Source: Lentzea albidocapillata
GTDB lineage: Bacteria; Actinomycetota; Actinomycetes; Mycobacteriales; Pseudonocardiaceae
Reading direction: 5' to 3'
Length of the DNA: 25,972 nt
Assembly (NCBI RefSeq): GCF_000719115.1
Contig: NZ_JOEA01000041.1
Location: 1-25,972, forward strand
This document shows, piece by piece, positions 13,841-21,842 of this stretch; the stretch's first letter is position 1; each line of letters opens with the position of its first letter. A model generated the notes under the pieces. The model did no database searches and was not told the DNA's origin. It was given only the letters and a program-made list of their open reading frames with translations. The position numbers were made by a program, and so were the translations under genes.

Positions 13841-15804
13841 ACACCGTCCTGCCTGCCGCGGGCTGGAGCGGCGCGATGCTCGGTCTCGCTGCCTCGATCG
13901 TCCTGGCGTTGCTGGGTTTCCGCGCCCAGCGCAACCCCGGCCGCGTACGTCACGCTCGTCTGCGGGTGACCGCGTGGTGCATGCTCGGCGGCGGCGTGCT
14001 GTCGATGAGCGCCCTCGTCGGAGCCCTGCTCACGGACAACTTCGCGATGTCCTATGTGGCCGAGGTGCATTCCCGGTCGACGCCGTTGTTCTTCACCATC
14101 ACCAGCGCGTGGGCGTCGTTGGGTGGCAGCCTGGTGCTGTGGGCGCTCGTGCTGGCCGGCTACACCGCCGTCGTGGCACGGCAGGTGCGCTCGGTCGAGG
14201 ACCGGCTGGGCACCGGAGCGTTGGGTGTGATGGGCGTGGTCGGGACCTTCTTCTTCGGTCTCGTCACCACGGTGGCCAACCCGTTCACCATCATGGCCAA
14301 TCCACCTGCCGATGGGCCGGGTGCGAACCCGTTGCTGCGCGACCACATCATGGTCGCGTTCCACCCGCCGATGCTCTACCTCGGCTTCGTCGGGTTCACC
14401 GTGCCGTTCGCCTTCGCGATGTCGGCGTTGCTGCTGAGGCAGGGAGGCGTCGACTGGTTGCGCCGCAGCCGCCGCGCGAACCTCGTCGCGTGGAGCTTCC
14501 TCACCGGCGGGCTGGTGCTCGGCGCGTGGTGGTCGTACGAGGTGCTCGGTTGGGGCGGCTACTGGGCGTGGGACCCGGTGGAGAACGCCGCGCTGATCCC
14601 GTGGCTGGTAGCCACCGCGTTCCTGCACTCGGCCGTGGTGCAGGTGAAGCGCGGGATGCTGCAGTCGTGGAACTTCGTGCTGGTGCTGGCGACGTTCGCG
14701 CTGACGATCCTCGGCACCTTCCTGACCCGCTCGTCCGTCGTCGTGTCCGTGCACAGCTTCTCGCAGTCCGCGGTCGGCCCTGCGCTGCTCGGGTTCTTCG
14801 TGCTCGTGCTCGGTGGCGGGTTCACGCTCTTCGCCCTGCGCGGCGAGCGGATGGCGTCGCAGTCGCGTCCGGAACGCCTCGCCAGCCGTGAAGGCGTCTT
14901 CCTGGTCAACAACCTGCTGCTGACCGTGTTCGCCTTCGTCGTGCTCACCGGCACCGTCTATCCCGTGCTGGTGGAAGCGGTGACCGGGGCACAGGTGTCG
15001 GTGGGCAGGCCGTTCTTCGACCGGATGGCCGTGCCCCTGTCGCTCGGACTGTTGCTGGCGATGGGAATCGGTCCGTTCACGCCCTATCGGCACGCCACGC
15101 TCGGCGTGATGTGGACGCGGCTGCGCGTCCCGCTGCTCACGGCGAGTTCCGCCGCCGCGGCGATGGTGCTCGCGGGTGTGCGCGATCCCGGCGTCGTCCT
15201 GGTGATGTTCCTGGTGTCGGCAAGTGCCGCGGCGACGGTCCGGCAGCTGGTCGTCACGGTGCCGCAGCCACGCCCGGCAGCGGTGTGGCGGCTGCTGCGA
15301 TCCCAGCGGGCCTACTGGGGTGGCCAGCTCGCGCACCTAGGCGTCGCCGTGGTGGCACTGGCGATCGTCTCCTCCAGCGCCTTCGCGCAGCGCGCCACGG
15401 TGACCCTCGATCGAGGAGCGTCGGCCGAGTTCGCCGGGTATTCCGTGACGTTCGAGAAGACCGAGCGCCACGAGCTCTCCGACCGGACCAGCACCGACGC
15501 CCACATCGTGCTCAGGCAGGGAGACCGGGTGGTCCGCGTCGCCGAGCCGCGGCTCAACGCCTTCGCCGGACGGCCGCAGGCGGTGGGACAGCCGTCGGTC
15601 TGGCCCGGCGCCGCGCAGGACGTCTACGTGGCGCTCGGTGCGCTGGAGGACGACCGGGTGGTGCTCAACCTGTACCGGTACCCGCTGATGTCGTGGCTGT
15701 GGGCCGGTGGCGCACTCGTCGCCGCAGGAGGGTTCTGGGCGGTCAGCGGACGGCCGCGCCGCAAGACGGAGGAGGCTGCGCCGGAGGTGGTCTCCCGTGC
15801 GTAG
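13837..15804 (+). CDS. ccmF: CcmF, cytochrome c heme lyase subunit
   Basis: This is a 655-residue polytopic membrane protein, the usual CcmF length. The WWD heme-binding motif spans about 231-247 (WWSYEVLGWGGYWAWDP). Candidate heme-ligand His residues are His176 in AFHPPMLYLG, His264 in AFLHS and His306 in SVHSFSQS. CcmF with CcmH takes heme from CcmE and attaches it to the CxxCH motif of apocytochromes. The GTG start overlaps the ccmE stop (GTGA), and the stop overlaps the ccmH start by 8 bp. A soluble domain of about 100 residues (about 520-620) precedes the last helix and a short basic tail. Confidence 0.93.
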   Translation: MNTVLPAAGWSGAMLGLAASIVLALLGFRAQRNPGRVRHARLRVTAWCMLGGGVLSMSALVGALLTDNFAMSYVAEVHSRSTPLFFTITSAWASLGGSLVLWALVLAGYTAVVARQVRSVEDRLGTGALGVMGVVGTFFFGLVTTVANPFTIMANPPADGPGANPLLRDHIMVAFHPPMLYLGFVGFTVPFAFAMSALLLRQGGVDWLRRSRRANLVAWSFLTGGLVLGAWWSYEVLGWGGYWAWDPVENAALIPWLVATAFLHSAVVQVKRGMLQSWNFVLVLATFALTILGTFLTRSSVVVSVHSFSQSAVGPALLGFFVLVLGGGFTLFALRGERMASQSRPERLASREGVFLVNNLLLTVFAFVVLTGTVYPVLVEAVTGAQVSVGRPFFDRMAVPLSLGLLLAMGIGPFTPYRHATLGVMWTRLRVPLLTASSAAAAMVLAGVRDPGVVLVMFLVSASAAATVRQLVVTVPQPRPAAVWRLLRSQRAYWGGQLAHLGVAVVALAIVSSSAFAQRATVTLDRGASAEFAGYSVTFEKTERHELSDRTSTDAHIVLRQGDRVVRVAEPRLNAFAGRPQAVGQPSVWPGAAQDVYVALGALEDDRVVLNLYRYPLMSWLWAGGALVAAGGFWAVSGRPRRKTEEAAPEVVSRA

Positions 15805-16276
15805 GTTGCCGCTCCGGTGGGGAAACGGGCTGCTGCTCGTCGTGCTGCTCGCCGTCACGGTGATCGGAGTGCTCGTCGGAGGAGAGCGTGAGACCGATCG
15901 CGCCTATGAGCTGGAACAGCGGCTGCGATGCCCGGTATGCAAGAGCGTGTCGATCGCGGACTCGCCGTCGGACACCGCGCAGGCGATGCGGCAGGTAGTG
16001 CGCGACCAGATCGCTGCGGGCCGTACCGACGACCAGGTCATCGACCACTTCCGGGCCCGCTACGGCGGCTGGGTGCTGCTGGACCCGCCGATGTCCGGCA
16101 GCACGCTCGCGCTCTGGATCGTGTCTCTCGCCGCGGTCGCCTCGGGCACTACGTGGTTCGTGCTCCGCTGGACGCGGCGGCCGGAGCGGCGGGAACCGTC
16201 CACTGAGGACCGGGAGATGGTCGCCGCCGCGGTGGAGAAGCTCCGGATGCGCGACCCGATCGAGGAACAGCCGTGA
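15797..16276 (+). CDS. ccmH: CcmH, thiol-oxidoreductase subunit of the heme lyase
   Basis: This is a 159-residue protein with an N-terminal membrane helix, the redox motif LRCPVCKS (Cys45 and Cys48), the following SVSIADSPSDTAQAMRQ helix, and a second membrane helix near the C-terminus. RCxxCQ/K is the hallmark of CcmH/Ccl2, which reduces or presents apocytochrome thiols to CcmF. GTG 15797, with GGAGG upstream, is chosen over the longer open frame because the upstream part lies within ccmF. The stop overlaps the next GTG by 4 bp. Confidence 0.9.
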   Translation: MRRLPLRWGNGLLLVVLLAVTVIGVLVGGERETDRAYELEQRLRCPVCKSVSIADSPSDTAQAMRQVVRDQIAAGRTDDQVIDHFRARYGGWVLLDPPMSGSTLALWIVSLAAVASGTTWFVLRWTRRPERREPSTEDREMVAAAVEKLRMRDPIEEQP

Positions 16277-16878
16277 CCGAGGACGTGGAACGCATCGAAG
16301 GGCGGCGCGACCAGGCGTTGCGCGACATCGTCGACCTGGAGCGACAGGTCGACGACGGCGAGATCCCGCCTGCGGCGGCACAGCGGCTCCGTGACGAGTA
16401 TGAGGCGGTCGCCGCCGCGGCCATCCGGCAGCTCGAATCGCCTTCAAGCCGGCAGCCCAGGGCGGAGAGGCGGCGAGGCCCGGTGATCGCCTACGTGGTC
16501 GCCGCATTGGGCGCGTTCTTCGCCGTCGTGGTGCTGCTGCCGGGTCAGCTCGGCGATCGGCCCGCCGGTGGCGCGGTGAGCGGCAACGAGGTGCTCCAGC
16601 AGCCGTCACGGGAGCTGTCCGCGGTGACCGACGAGGAGATGGAACAGGTGATCTCGGCGAACCCCGGCGTGGCGGGCATGCGGCTTGCGCTGGTGCGCAG
16701 GTACGTCGGCGCGGGTGCCTACGAGAAGGCCGTGGCACACCTGGAGATCCTGCTTCAGCAGCAGACGATCGACCAGGACCGTGCGAGCGCGATGTCCGTT
16801 GTGGACGATGTGTTGCGGCGCGACGTGATACCCGCTGCCGTGCGTGACCGGTTCACTGCACTCAAGGAAGCGCGATGA
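16273..16878 (+). CDS. ccmI: CcmI-like (CycH) assembly factor with short TPR region
   Basis: This is a 201-residue protein. An N-terminal coiled-coil-prone cytoplasmic stretch (RRDQALRDIVDLERQVDDGEI...LRDEYEAVAAAAIRQLE) resembles the N-terminal part of CcmI/CycH (LEFDxxxGxIxxxxYxxL). One transmembrane helix (about 71-90) follows, and then an extracytoplasmic helical region with one or two TPR-like repeats (MRLALVRRYVGAGAYEKAVAHLEILLQ). Full CcmI carries more TPR repeats; this is a short form. CcmI binds the C-terminal end of apocytochrome c and passes it to CcmH. Both ends overlap the neighbouring genes by 4 bp. Confidence 0.78.
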   Translation: MTEDVERIEGRRDQALRDIVDLERQVDDGEIPPAAAQRLRDEYEAVAAAAIRQLESPSSRQPRAERRRGPVIAYVVAALGAFFAVVVLLPGQLGDRPAGGAVSGNEVLQQPSRELSAVTDEEMEQVISANPGVAGMRLALVRRYVGAGAYEKAVAHLEILLQQQTIDQDRASAMSVVDDVLRRDVIPAAVRDRFTALKEAR

Positions 16879-17489
16879 GCGACACGACGTCCGGGTGGCG
16901 CAAGGTCCGGTGGGCCGCTCTGGCCGTGGTCGTCGTCACAGTGGCCGTGGGTGCCGTCCTCGGCAGTCGCCTGGGGAAGGACCCTGCACTGGTCGACTCG
17001 CCACTGATCGGGCAGCCGGTGCCCGCGGTTGCGGCGCCGAACCTGGAAGGCGGCGGCTCGACGTCGCTCGCCGAGCTGCGCGGCAACGTCGTCGTGGTGA
17101 ACTTCTGGGCTTCGTGGTGCGTGCCGTGCCGCGAGGAGCATCCCGTCCTGGTGGCCGCCGCCGAGGCGTACCGGGACTCCGGAGTGGTCTTCGTCGGCGT
17201 GAACTACCAGGACAAACCGGCTGCCGCGACGGCGTTCCTCGACGAGCTCGGTCGAGGGCCCGCCGGTGCCTACCGGTACGTGCGCGACGCCGGATCCGCC
17301 CTCGCACTGGAGTTCGGCGTGTTCGGGGTACCCGAGACGTTCCTGGTCGACCGCGACGGCACGATCGCCGCGAAGATCACCGGTCCGACCGACGCCGCCC
17401 TGCTGAAGACCGCCCTCGACGCGATGCTGGACGGCCGCAGGCCCGACTCACGCACCGAGGGCTCCGTACAACCCGCTCCGGGAGGGTGA
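16875..17489 (+). CDS. ccmG: CcmG/DsbE-like thioredoxin
   Basis: This is a 204-residue membrane-anchored thioredoxin-fold protein of the TlpA/CcmG family. It has an N-terminal helix (about 12-35), then the fold with VVNFWASWCVPCREEHPVL (active-site WCVPC), and a cis-Pro region FGVFGVPETFLVD (GVPE is typical of CcmG/DsbE). It should reduce CcmH and apocytochrome Cys pairs, using electrons from CcdA. It overlaps ccmI by 4 bp and is followed after 1 bp by a second TlpA-like gene. Confidence 0.88.
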   Translation: MSDTTSGWRKVRWAALAVVVVTVAVGAVLGSRLGKDPALVDSPLIGQPVPAVAAPNLEGGGSTSLAELRGNVVVVNFWASWCVPCREEHPVLVAAAEAYRDSGVVFVGVNYQDKPAAATAFLDELGRGPAGAYRYVRDAGSALALEFGVFGVPETFLVDRDGTIAAKITGPTDAALLKTALDAMLDGRRPDSRTEGSVQPAPGG

Positions 17490-17490
17490 G

Positions 17491-18105
17491 ATGAGGTGGG
17501 CGATTCTCGTCGTCGTGCTGGCGGTGGCCACCGCCGTGGCGCTGTGGCCCCGCGACGACACGACCGACGTCCAGCCGAGCCGTTCGGCTCCGGCTCAGGA
17601 CGACGCGGCGCTGGCCGAGCTGCGGCAGCGGGCCGCACTCGAACCCTGCCCACAGGCAGGCTCCGGATCACCCACCGGTCCGCTCGCCGGTCTCACGGTG
17701 CAGTGCCTGGGAGCTCCCGGCACCGTGGAGCTGGGTGGTGCGCTGGCCGGGCGGACCGTGCTGCTCAACCTGTGGGCGTCCTGGTGCCAGCCGTGCAGGG
17801 AGGAGATGCCGGTGTTGCAGGAGTACTCCCGGCAAGCCGGCGCCGTCCCGGTCGTCGGCGTCAACGTCCAGGACGTGCCGTCCGAGGCGCTCGGCGCGGT
17901 CGTCGCGCTCGGCGTCCGGTACCCGAGCGTCGTGGACGCCGGCGAAGCCGTCCAGAAGGCGCTGGCCGTCCCGCGCGTGCTGCCCGTCTCCTACGTCGTC
18001 CGGCCGGACGGAACGGTGCGGCAGGTCACCGCCCCGCTGGTGTTCCGCACCCCGGATCAGGTCCGGGCGGCGGTCGAGGAGTTCGGTGCCGCCGGCTCCC
18101 CCTGA
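17491..18105 (+). CDS. Second TlpA-like membrane-anchored thioredoxin
   Basis: This is a 204-residue protein with an N-terminal helix, a variable linker and a TlpA/ResA-type thioredoxin domain with [22 protein letters not shown] (active site WCQPC) and [16 protein letters not shown] at the cis-Pro loop. The extra sequence [25 protein letters not shown] before the domain is like mycobacterial TlpA-type proteins. It could serve as a second reductant in cytochrome c or copper-protein thiol maturation. GGGAGG lies 5 nt before the ATG. It is the last gene of the ccm operon. Its 3' end overlaps convergent lgt by 49 bp. Confidence 0.85.
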   Translation: MRWAILVVVLAVATAVALWPRDDTTDVQPSRSAPAQDDAALAELRQRAALEPCPQAGSGSPTGPLAGLTVQCLGAPGTVELGGALAGRTVLLNLWASWCQPCREEMPVLQEYSRQAGAVPVVGVNVQDVPSEALGAVVALGVRYPSVVDAGEAVQKALAVPRVLPVSYVVRPDGTVRQVTAPLVFRTPDQVRAAVEEFGAAGSP

Positions 18106-18896
18106 TCGCGCCTGCGGGTGACCAGCAGGAAGGCCAGCGCGGCGACGAGGAGGATGACCGACGTCCACACGTTGAGCCGCAGACCGAGGATCTCGTTCGC
18201 CCGGTCGACCCGCATCATCTCGATCCAGCCTCGCCCGGCCGTGTACAGCACGACGTAGAGGGCGAACAGCCGCCCGTTCCGCAGCGCGAACCGCTTACCG
18301 GCCCAGAGCAGCACCAGCGCGGCACCGAGGTTCCACAGCGACTCGTAGAGGAACGTCGGGTGGTACAGCCCGATGTCCGGCGTGGCGGCCGGACGGTGGG
18401 CGGGGTCGATCTCCAACGCCCACGGCAGCGTGGTCGGCCCGCCGTAGAGCTCCTGGTTGAAGTAGTTGCCCCAACGTCCGATCGCCTGTGCCAGCACCAG
18501 TCCCGGCGCGACCGCGTCGGCGAAGTCGACGAGCCGGACGCCCCTGCGCCGGCACCCGATCCACGCGCCGACGGCTCCCAGTGCGACCGCGCCCCAGATG
18601 CCGAGACCACCCTCCCAGAGGTACAACGCGCGGATCGGCTCGCGACCGGGCGCGAAGTAGAGCTCGGGACTCGTCGCGACGTGGTAGAGGCGGCCGCCGA
18701 GGATGCCGAACGGCACCGCCCACGTCGCGATGTCGGCCACGACGTCCGGATCACCACCCGCCGCCCGCACCCGGCGGCGCGTGAGCAGGACCGCGACGAT
18801 GATGCCCGCGATGATGCACAGCGCGTAGGCCCGGAGCGGTACCGGGCCCAGGTACCACACGGACGTCGCCGGACTGGGCAGTGCGGCCAGGTTCAT
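18057..18896 (-). CDS. lgt: Prolipoprotein diacylglyceryl transferase
   Basis: This 279-residue membrane enzyme transfers diacylglycerol from phosphatidylglycerol to the lipobox Cys of prolipoproteins. Visible family features are [14 protein letters not shown] (Glu95, actinobacterial form of the HGGL motif) and the Lgt signature [17 protein letters not shown], with Arg141, Asn144 and Glu149. [13 protein letters not shown] matches the family as well. The ATG has GGGAG 5 nt upstream. It is divergent from ctaD across a 66-bp gap centred on the strongest operator in the window. Actinobacteria often carry more than one lgt; whether this is the housekeeping copy cannot be told from this window. Substrates may include the cupredoxin lipoprotein encoded nearby. 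Confidence 0.93.
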   Translation of the reverse strand: MNLAALPSPATSVWYLGPVPLRAYALCIIAGIIVAVLLTRRRVRAAGGDPDVVADIATWAVPFGILGGRLYHVATSPELYFAPGREPIRALYLWEGGLGIWGAVALGAVGAWIGCRRRGVRLVDFADAVAPGLVLAQAIGRWGNYFNQELYGGPTTLPWALEIDPAHRPAATPDIGLYHPTFLYESLWNLGAALVLLWAGKRFALRNGRLFALYVVLYTAGRGWIEMMRVDRANEILGLRLNVWTSVILLVAALAFLLVTRRRDQGEPAAPNSSTAART

Positions 18897-18908
18897 GAGC
18901 TCTCCCGA

Positions 18909-18939
18909 GGTTGTCTACTATGTCAAATAGTAGACAACC
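18909..18939. promoter_or_regulatory. TACTA-N7-TAGTA operator, site 6 (divergent lgt / ctaD), extended palindrome
   Basis: The core TACTATGTCAAATAGTA (18916-18932) matches exactly. The symmetry extends to 13-bp perfect arms (left arm starting GGTTGTCTAC, right arm ending GTAGACAACC) around a 5-bp centre GTCAA. It lies 12 bp from the lgt start and 23 bp from the ctaD start. TACTAT is present on both strands and could act as a -10 (TAnnnT) in each direction. A dimeric repressor here would block both promoters. Confidence 0.8.
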
Positions 18940-18962
18940 CGGAGCAGCTGGAGTGCGTCAGG

Positions 18963-20720
18963 ATGACGGTCACCGCCAAACCGATTCCCGTGCCGTTCGC
19001 CCGCGGGCCCAGGCCGGTCAAGGGCTCCTTCCTGCTGCGGATGTTCCGCACCACCGACCACAAGCAGATCGGTGTTCTCTACCTGGTCACCTCGTTCGCC
19101 TTCTTCATGGCGGGCGGCGTGATGGCGTTGCTGATCCGGTCCGAGCTGGCGAAGCCGGGCATGCAGTTCCTGTCCAACGAGCAGTACAACCAGCTGTTCA
19201 CCATGCACGGCACGATCATGCTGCTGCTCTACGCGACGCCGATCCTGTTCGGCTTCGCGAACTTCGTGCTGCCGCTGCAGATCGGGTCACCCGATGTGGC
19301 CTTCCCGCGGTTGAACGCCCTCTCGTACTGGCTGTACCTGTTCGGGGGCATCATCGTCGTGTCCGGCTTCATCACCCCCGGTGGTGCGGCCGACTTCGGC
19401 TGGTTCGCGTACACCCCGCTGTCGAACGCCATCCACTCGCCCGGCGCCGGTGCCGACCTGTGGATCTCCGGTCTGCTGATCAGCGGCCTCGGCACGATCC
19501 TGGGGGCGGTGAACATGATCACCACGGTGGTCTGCCTGCGCGCGCCCGGCATGACGATGTTCCGCATGCCGATCTTCACCTGGAACATCCTGGTGACGAG
19601 CGTGCTGATCCTGATCGCGTTCCCGATCCTCACCGCCGCGTTGTTCGGGCTGCTGGCGGACCGTCACCTCGGTGCCCACGTGTTCGACCCCGCCAACGGC
19701 GGCGTGATCCTGTGGCAGCACCTCTTCTGGTTCTTCGGCCACCCCGAGGTCTACATCGTCGCGCTGCCGTTCTTCGGCATCGTGTCGGAGATCTTCCCGG
19801 TGTTCAGCCGCAAGCCGATCTTCGGCTACAAAGGACTGATCTTCGCGACGCTGGGCATCGCGGCGCTGTCCGTCGCCGTATGGGCGCACCACATGTACGC
19901 GACCGGCGCCGTGCTGCTGCCGTTCTTCGCGTTCATGACGTTCCTCATCGCGGTCCCGACGGGCATCAAGTTCTTCAACTGGATCGGCACGATGTGGAAG
20001 GGACAGCTCACCTTCGAGTCGCCGATGCTGTTCTCCGTCGGGTTCCTGGTGACCTTCCTCTTCGGCGGGCTCTCCGGCGTGCTGCTGGCCTCGCCGCCCA
20101 TCGACTTCAACCTCTCCGACACGTACTTCGTCGTGGCGCACTTCCACTACGTGTTGTTCGGCACGATCGTGTTCGCCACCTACGCGGGCATCTACTTCTG
20201 GTTCCCGAAGATCACCGGCCGGATGCTCGACGAGAAGCTCGCGAAGGTCCACTTCTGGACCACGTTCATCGGCTTCCACGCGACCTTCCTGGTCCAGCAC
20301 TGGCTGGGGAACCAGGGCATGCCGCGCCGGTACGCGGACTACCTGGCGTCGGACGGCTTCACGACGCTGAACGTGATCTCCACGATCGGCGCGTACGTTC
20401 TGGGCGCGTCCACGCTGCCGTTCCTCTGGAACGTCATCAAGTCGTACCGGTACGGCGAGGTCGTGACGGTGGACGACCCGTGGGGCTTCGGCAACTCGCT
20501 GGAGTGGGCGACGTCCTGCCCGCCGCCGCGGCACAACTTCACCGAGCTGCCCAAGATCCGTTCGGAGCGCCCGGCGTTCGAGCTGCACTACCCGCACATG
20601 ATCGAACGAATCAGGCTGGAGGCGCACGTCGGCGGTGGTGCCCGGCACGACGGCCCTGCGGCACCGTCGGAGAAGCTGGCCGAGGCGGTCGATCCGGCAG
20701 ACGGCCGCAGCGGTGGCTGA
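18963..20720 (+). CDS. ctaD: Cytochrome c oxidase subunit I (aa3-type)
   Basis: This is a 585-residue, 12-helix heme-copper oxidase catalytic subunit. The metal ligands are present: heme a His82 in FTMHGTIM and His395; CuB His260 in GHPEVY, with the cross-linking Tyr264, and the pair His309-His310 in WAHHMY; heme a3 His393 in VAHFHYVL. It reduces oxygen to water and pumps protons in the cytoplasmic membrane; actinobacteria use it in a bc1-aa3 supercomplex. No other oxidase subunit gene is adjacent. A longer open frame extends upstream, but it runs antisense through lgt; ATG 18963 matches family starts. Only a weak GGAG precedes it. The operator at 18916 lies over its probable promoter. Confidence 0.95.
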   Translation: MTVTAKPIPVPFARGPRPVKGSFLLRMFRTTDHKQIGVLYLVTSFAFFMAGGVMALLIRSELAKPGMQFLSNEQYNQLFTMHGTIMLLLYATPILFGFANFVLPLQIGSPDVAFPRLNALSYWLYLFGGIIVVSGFITPGGAADFGWFAYTPLSNAIHSPGAGADLWISGLLISGLGTILGAVNMITTVVCLRAPGMTMFRMPIFTWNILVTSVLILIAFPILTAALFGLLADRHLGAHVFDPANGGVILWQHLFWFFGHPEVYIVALPFFGIVSEIFPVFSRKPIFGYKGLIFATLGIAALSVAVWAHHMYATGAVLLPFFAFMTFLIAVPTGIKFFNWIGTMWKGQLTFESPMLFSVGFLVTFLFGGLSGVLLASPPIDFNLSDTYFVVAHFHYVLFGTIVFATYAGIYFWFPKITGRMLDEKLAKVHFWTTFIGFHATFLVQHWLGNQGMPRRYADYLASDGFTTLNVISTIGAYVLGASTLPFLWNVIKSYRYGEVVTVDDPWGFGNSLEWATSCPPPRHNFTELPKIRSERPAFELHYPHMIERIRLEAHVGGGARHDGPAAPSEKLAEAVDPADGRSGG

Positions 20721-20764
20721 CGTCGCGGGTAGCATCCCGGCGACCTTGCGACCTGGAGAGTGTG

Positions 20765-21202
20765 TTGACCGACCCGAAGCTGACGGTATGTCGCGGTTGC
20801 TGCTGCGGTACGGCGGAGAAACACCCCGCTTTCGACCACGAACGCCAGCTTCGTGCGTTCCGTGAGGCCGTCGGGGACGTCCGCGTCGCCAACTGCCTCG
20901 ACTCGTGCGACTACTCCAACGTGGTGGTCGTGCGTCCCACGCCGGCGGCACGCGCGCAGGGGGCCCGCCCTGTCTGGTTCGGTGGAGTGCTCACCGAAGA
21001 GGCGACCCAGGACGTCCTCGCGTGGGTCGCCGCGGGTGGGCCCTGGGCAGGCGGAGATGTCGGACCGGCTCGCAGATCGGGTGATCGACCGGAAGCCGCT
21101 GCCGGCGGTCGACGACGCCGACCAGTAGTGCTTTGTCAGATCGCCGAGAACCCGCAACGTCAGTTTCCGACGGTTCGTTGGCGTGCGACGAGTTGGTTGT
21201 AG
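20765..21202 (+). CDS. (2Fe-2S) ferredoxin-domain protein, probable frameshift near the 3' end
   Basis: The first 95 or so residues form a small thioredoxin-like [2Fe-2S] ferredoxin domain: VCRGCCCGT near the start and VANCLDSCDYSNVVVVRP further on supply the Cys ligands. The electron partner is unknown. TTG 20765 (GGAG with 6 nt spacing) is preferred over GTG 20762. The open frame runs to 21202, but after about 21044 its third codon positions become AT-rich, while the frame one base later is strongly GC3-rich and encodes QAEMSDRLADRVIDRKPLP up to a stop at 21126-21128. This implies that one base has been gained (or two lost) in GGGCCCTGGGCAG, and that the original end was 21128. It may be a sequencing error, a real mutation or, less likely, slippage. 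Confidence 0.7.
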   Translation: MTDPKLTVCRGCCCGTAEKHPAFDHERQLRAFREAVGDVRVANCLDSCDYSNVVVVRPTPAARAQGARPVWFGGVLTEEATQDVLAWVAAGGPWAGGDVGPARRSGDRPEAAAGGRRRRPVVLCQIAENPQRQFPTVRWRATSWL

Positions 21203-21348
21203 AAAACCGCCGACGCAAGCGTTTGCCGATCACGCCAGCTACTAACATCTGCTCTGGTCACACGCGCGGAAGCGCGATCTTCATGATCGAACAGCCAATG
21301 TTGCCCGGTGGCGTCCTGGACGCCTTGGGTATCTCTCCCGCGCCCTTT
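21129..21348. other. Low-GC intergenic stretch of unknown nature
   Basis: This stretch is visibly less GC-rich than its surroundings. A 65-codon minus-strand frame (21160-21357) ends in SAVFYNQLVARQRTV, faintly like transposase tails, but I do not recognise it. No terminal repeats or target-site duplication are visible. It may be old mobile-element debris. Confidence 0.3.
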
Positions 21349-21387
21349 CCCGCTCAATCTACTGTCTGAGATAGTAGATTGAGCGGG
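21349..21387 (+). promoter_or_regulatory. TACTA-N7-TAGTA operator, site 7, in a 15-bp-arm inverted repeat
   Basis: The core TACTGTCTGAGATAGTA (21360-21376) has one mismatch. The symmetry extends to perfect 15-bp arms (CCCGCTCAATCTACT at 21349-21363 and its complement at 21373-21387) around a 9-bp centre. TAGATT (21375-21380) fits an actinobacterial -10, which would place transcription initiation on the GTG at 21387, that is, a leaderless mRNA. Confidence 0.7.
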
Positions 21388-21842
21388 TGTGGATCGACGG
21401 CGAAACGGACACGAGCCGGTCGCGACCGTGGCGACGGCACACGAGACCGCATGCGGTGCTCGGGCTTCTCCCGGTCAGCTGCTGGGTGGTGAGCCTGGTT
21501 CTGGACTTCGCGTCCCGCTCGGCCGTTGACCCGGTGCCAGATGTTCGAGCGGCCACCTCGCTGATCGGGTGGGGGCTGTTGGCCGCGGGTGTCGCCGCCG
21601 TGGCTGGGTTTCTCGACTCGCTGCCGATTCCCGCACGCACCAAGGCGTTCCGCCTGGCCCTGGTCCACTTCGGACTGATGACCGCAGCCTCCATCACCTT
21701 CCTCACGAGCTATGTGCTGAGGAAGGCCGAGCCTCTGGAGCAGCCCGTCGGCGTGCAGGCGCTCGCGGTGTCGTTGATCGGCGCGGTGTTCCTCCTGGCG
21801 GGAGTGGTCAGCGGAGCGCTGCTGGCTCATCGGCGCGTCTGA
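21387..21842 (+). CDS. DUF2231-like four-helix membrane protein
   Basis: This is a 151-residue protein with a basic cytoplasmic N-terminus and four hydrophobic segments (about residues 24-42, 56-75, 89-108 and 123-146). GLLPVSCWVVSLVLD and the loop FLDSLPIPARTKAFRLALVHF match the DUF2231 pattern (GxxDxxxIPxxTxAxRxAxxHxxxN), where a conserved His after the loop is a possible heme or metal ligand. DUF2231 proteins are thought to act in membrane redox or heme contexts, but no function is established. The GTG start abuts the inverted repeat with no RBS and no alternative start upstream of the first helix. Its 3' end overlaps convergent lnt by 35 bp. Confidence 0.75.
   Translation: MWIDGETDTSRSRPWRRHTRPHAVLGLLPVSCWVVSLVLDFASRSAVDPVPDVRAATSLIGWGLLAAGVAAVAGFLDSLPIPARTKAFRLALVHFGLMTAASITFLTSYVLRKAEPLEQPVGVQALAVSLIGAVFLLAGVVSGALLAHRRV

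Noticed and set aside
13804..15336. 510-codon minus-strand open frame
   Set aside because: It lies antisense to ccmE/ccmF, has His/Arg/Glu-rich low-complexity content without any domain, and is a by-product of high GC third positions in ccmF.
17496..18962. Long plus-strand extension of the ctaD frame back to 17496
   Set aside because: It runs through the second TlpA gene in another frame and antisense to lgt, and crosses the operator. CtaD family proteins start at the ATG at 18963.
19287..20951. 554-codon minus-strand open frame
   Set aside because: It is antisense to ctaD, whose metal ligands and helices are fully conserved; the translation is compositionally biased (Arg, Glu, Gln, His) and has no RBS or domain.
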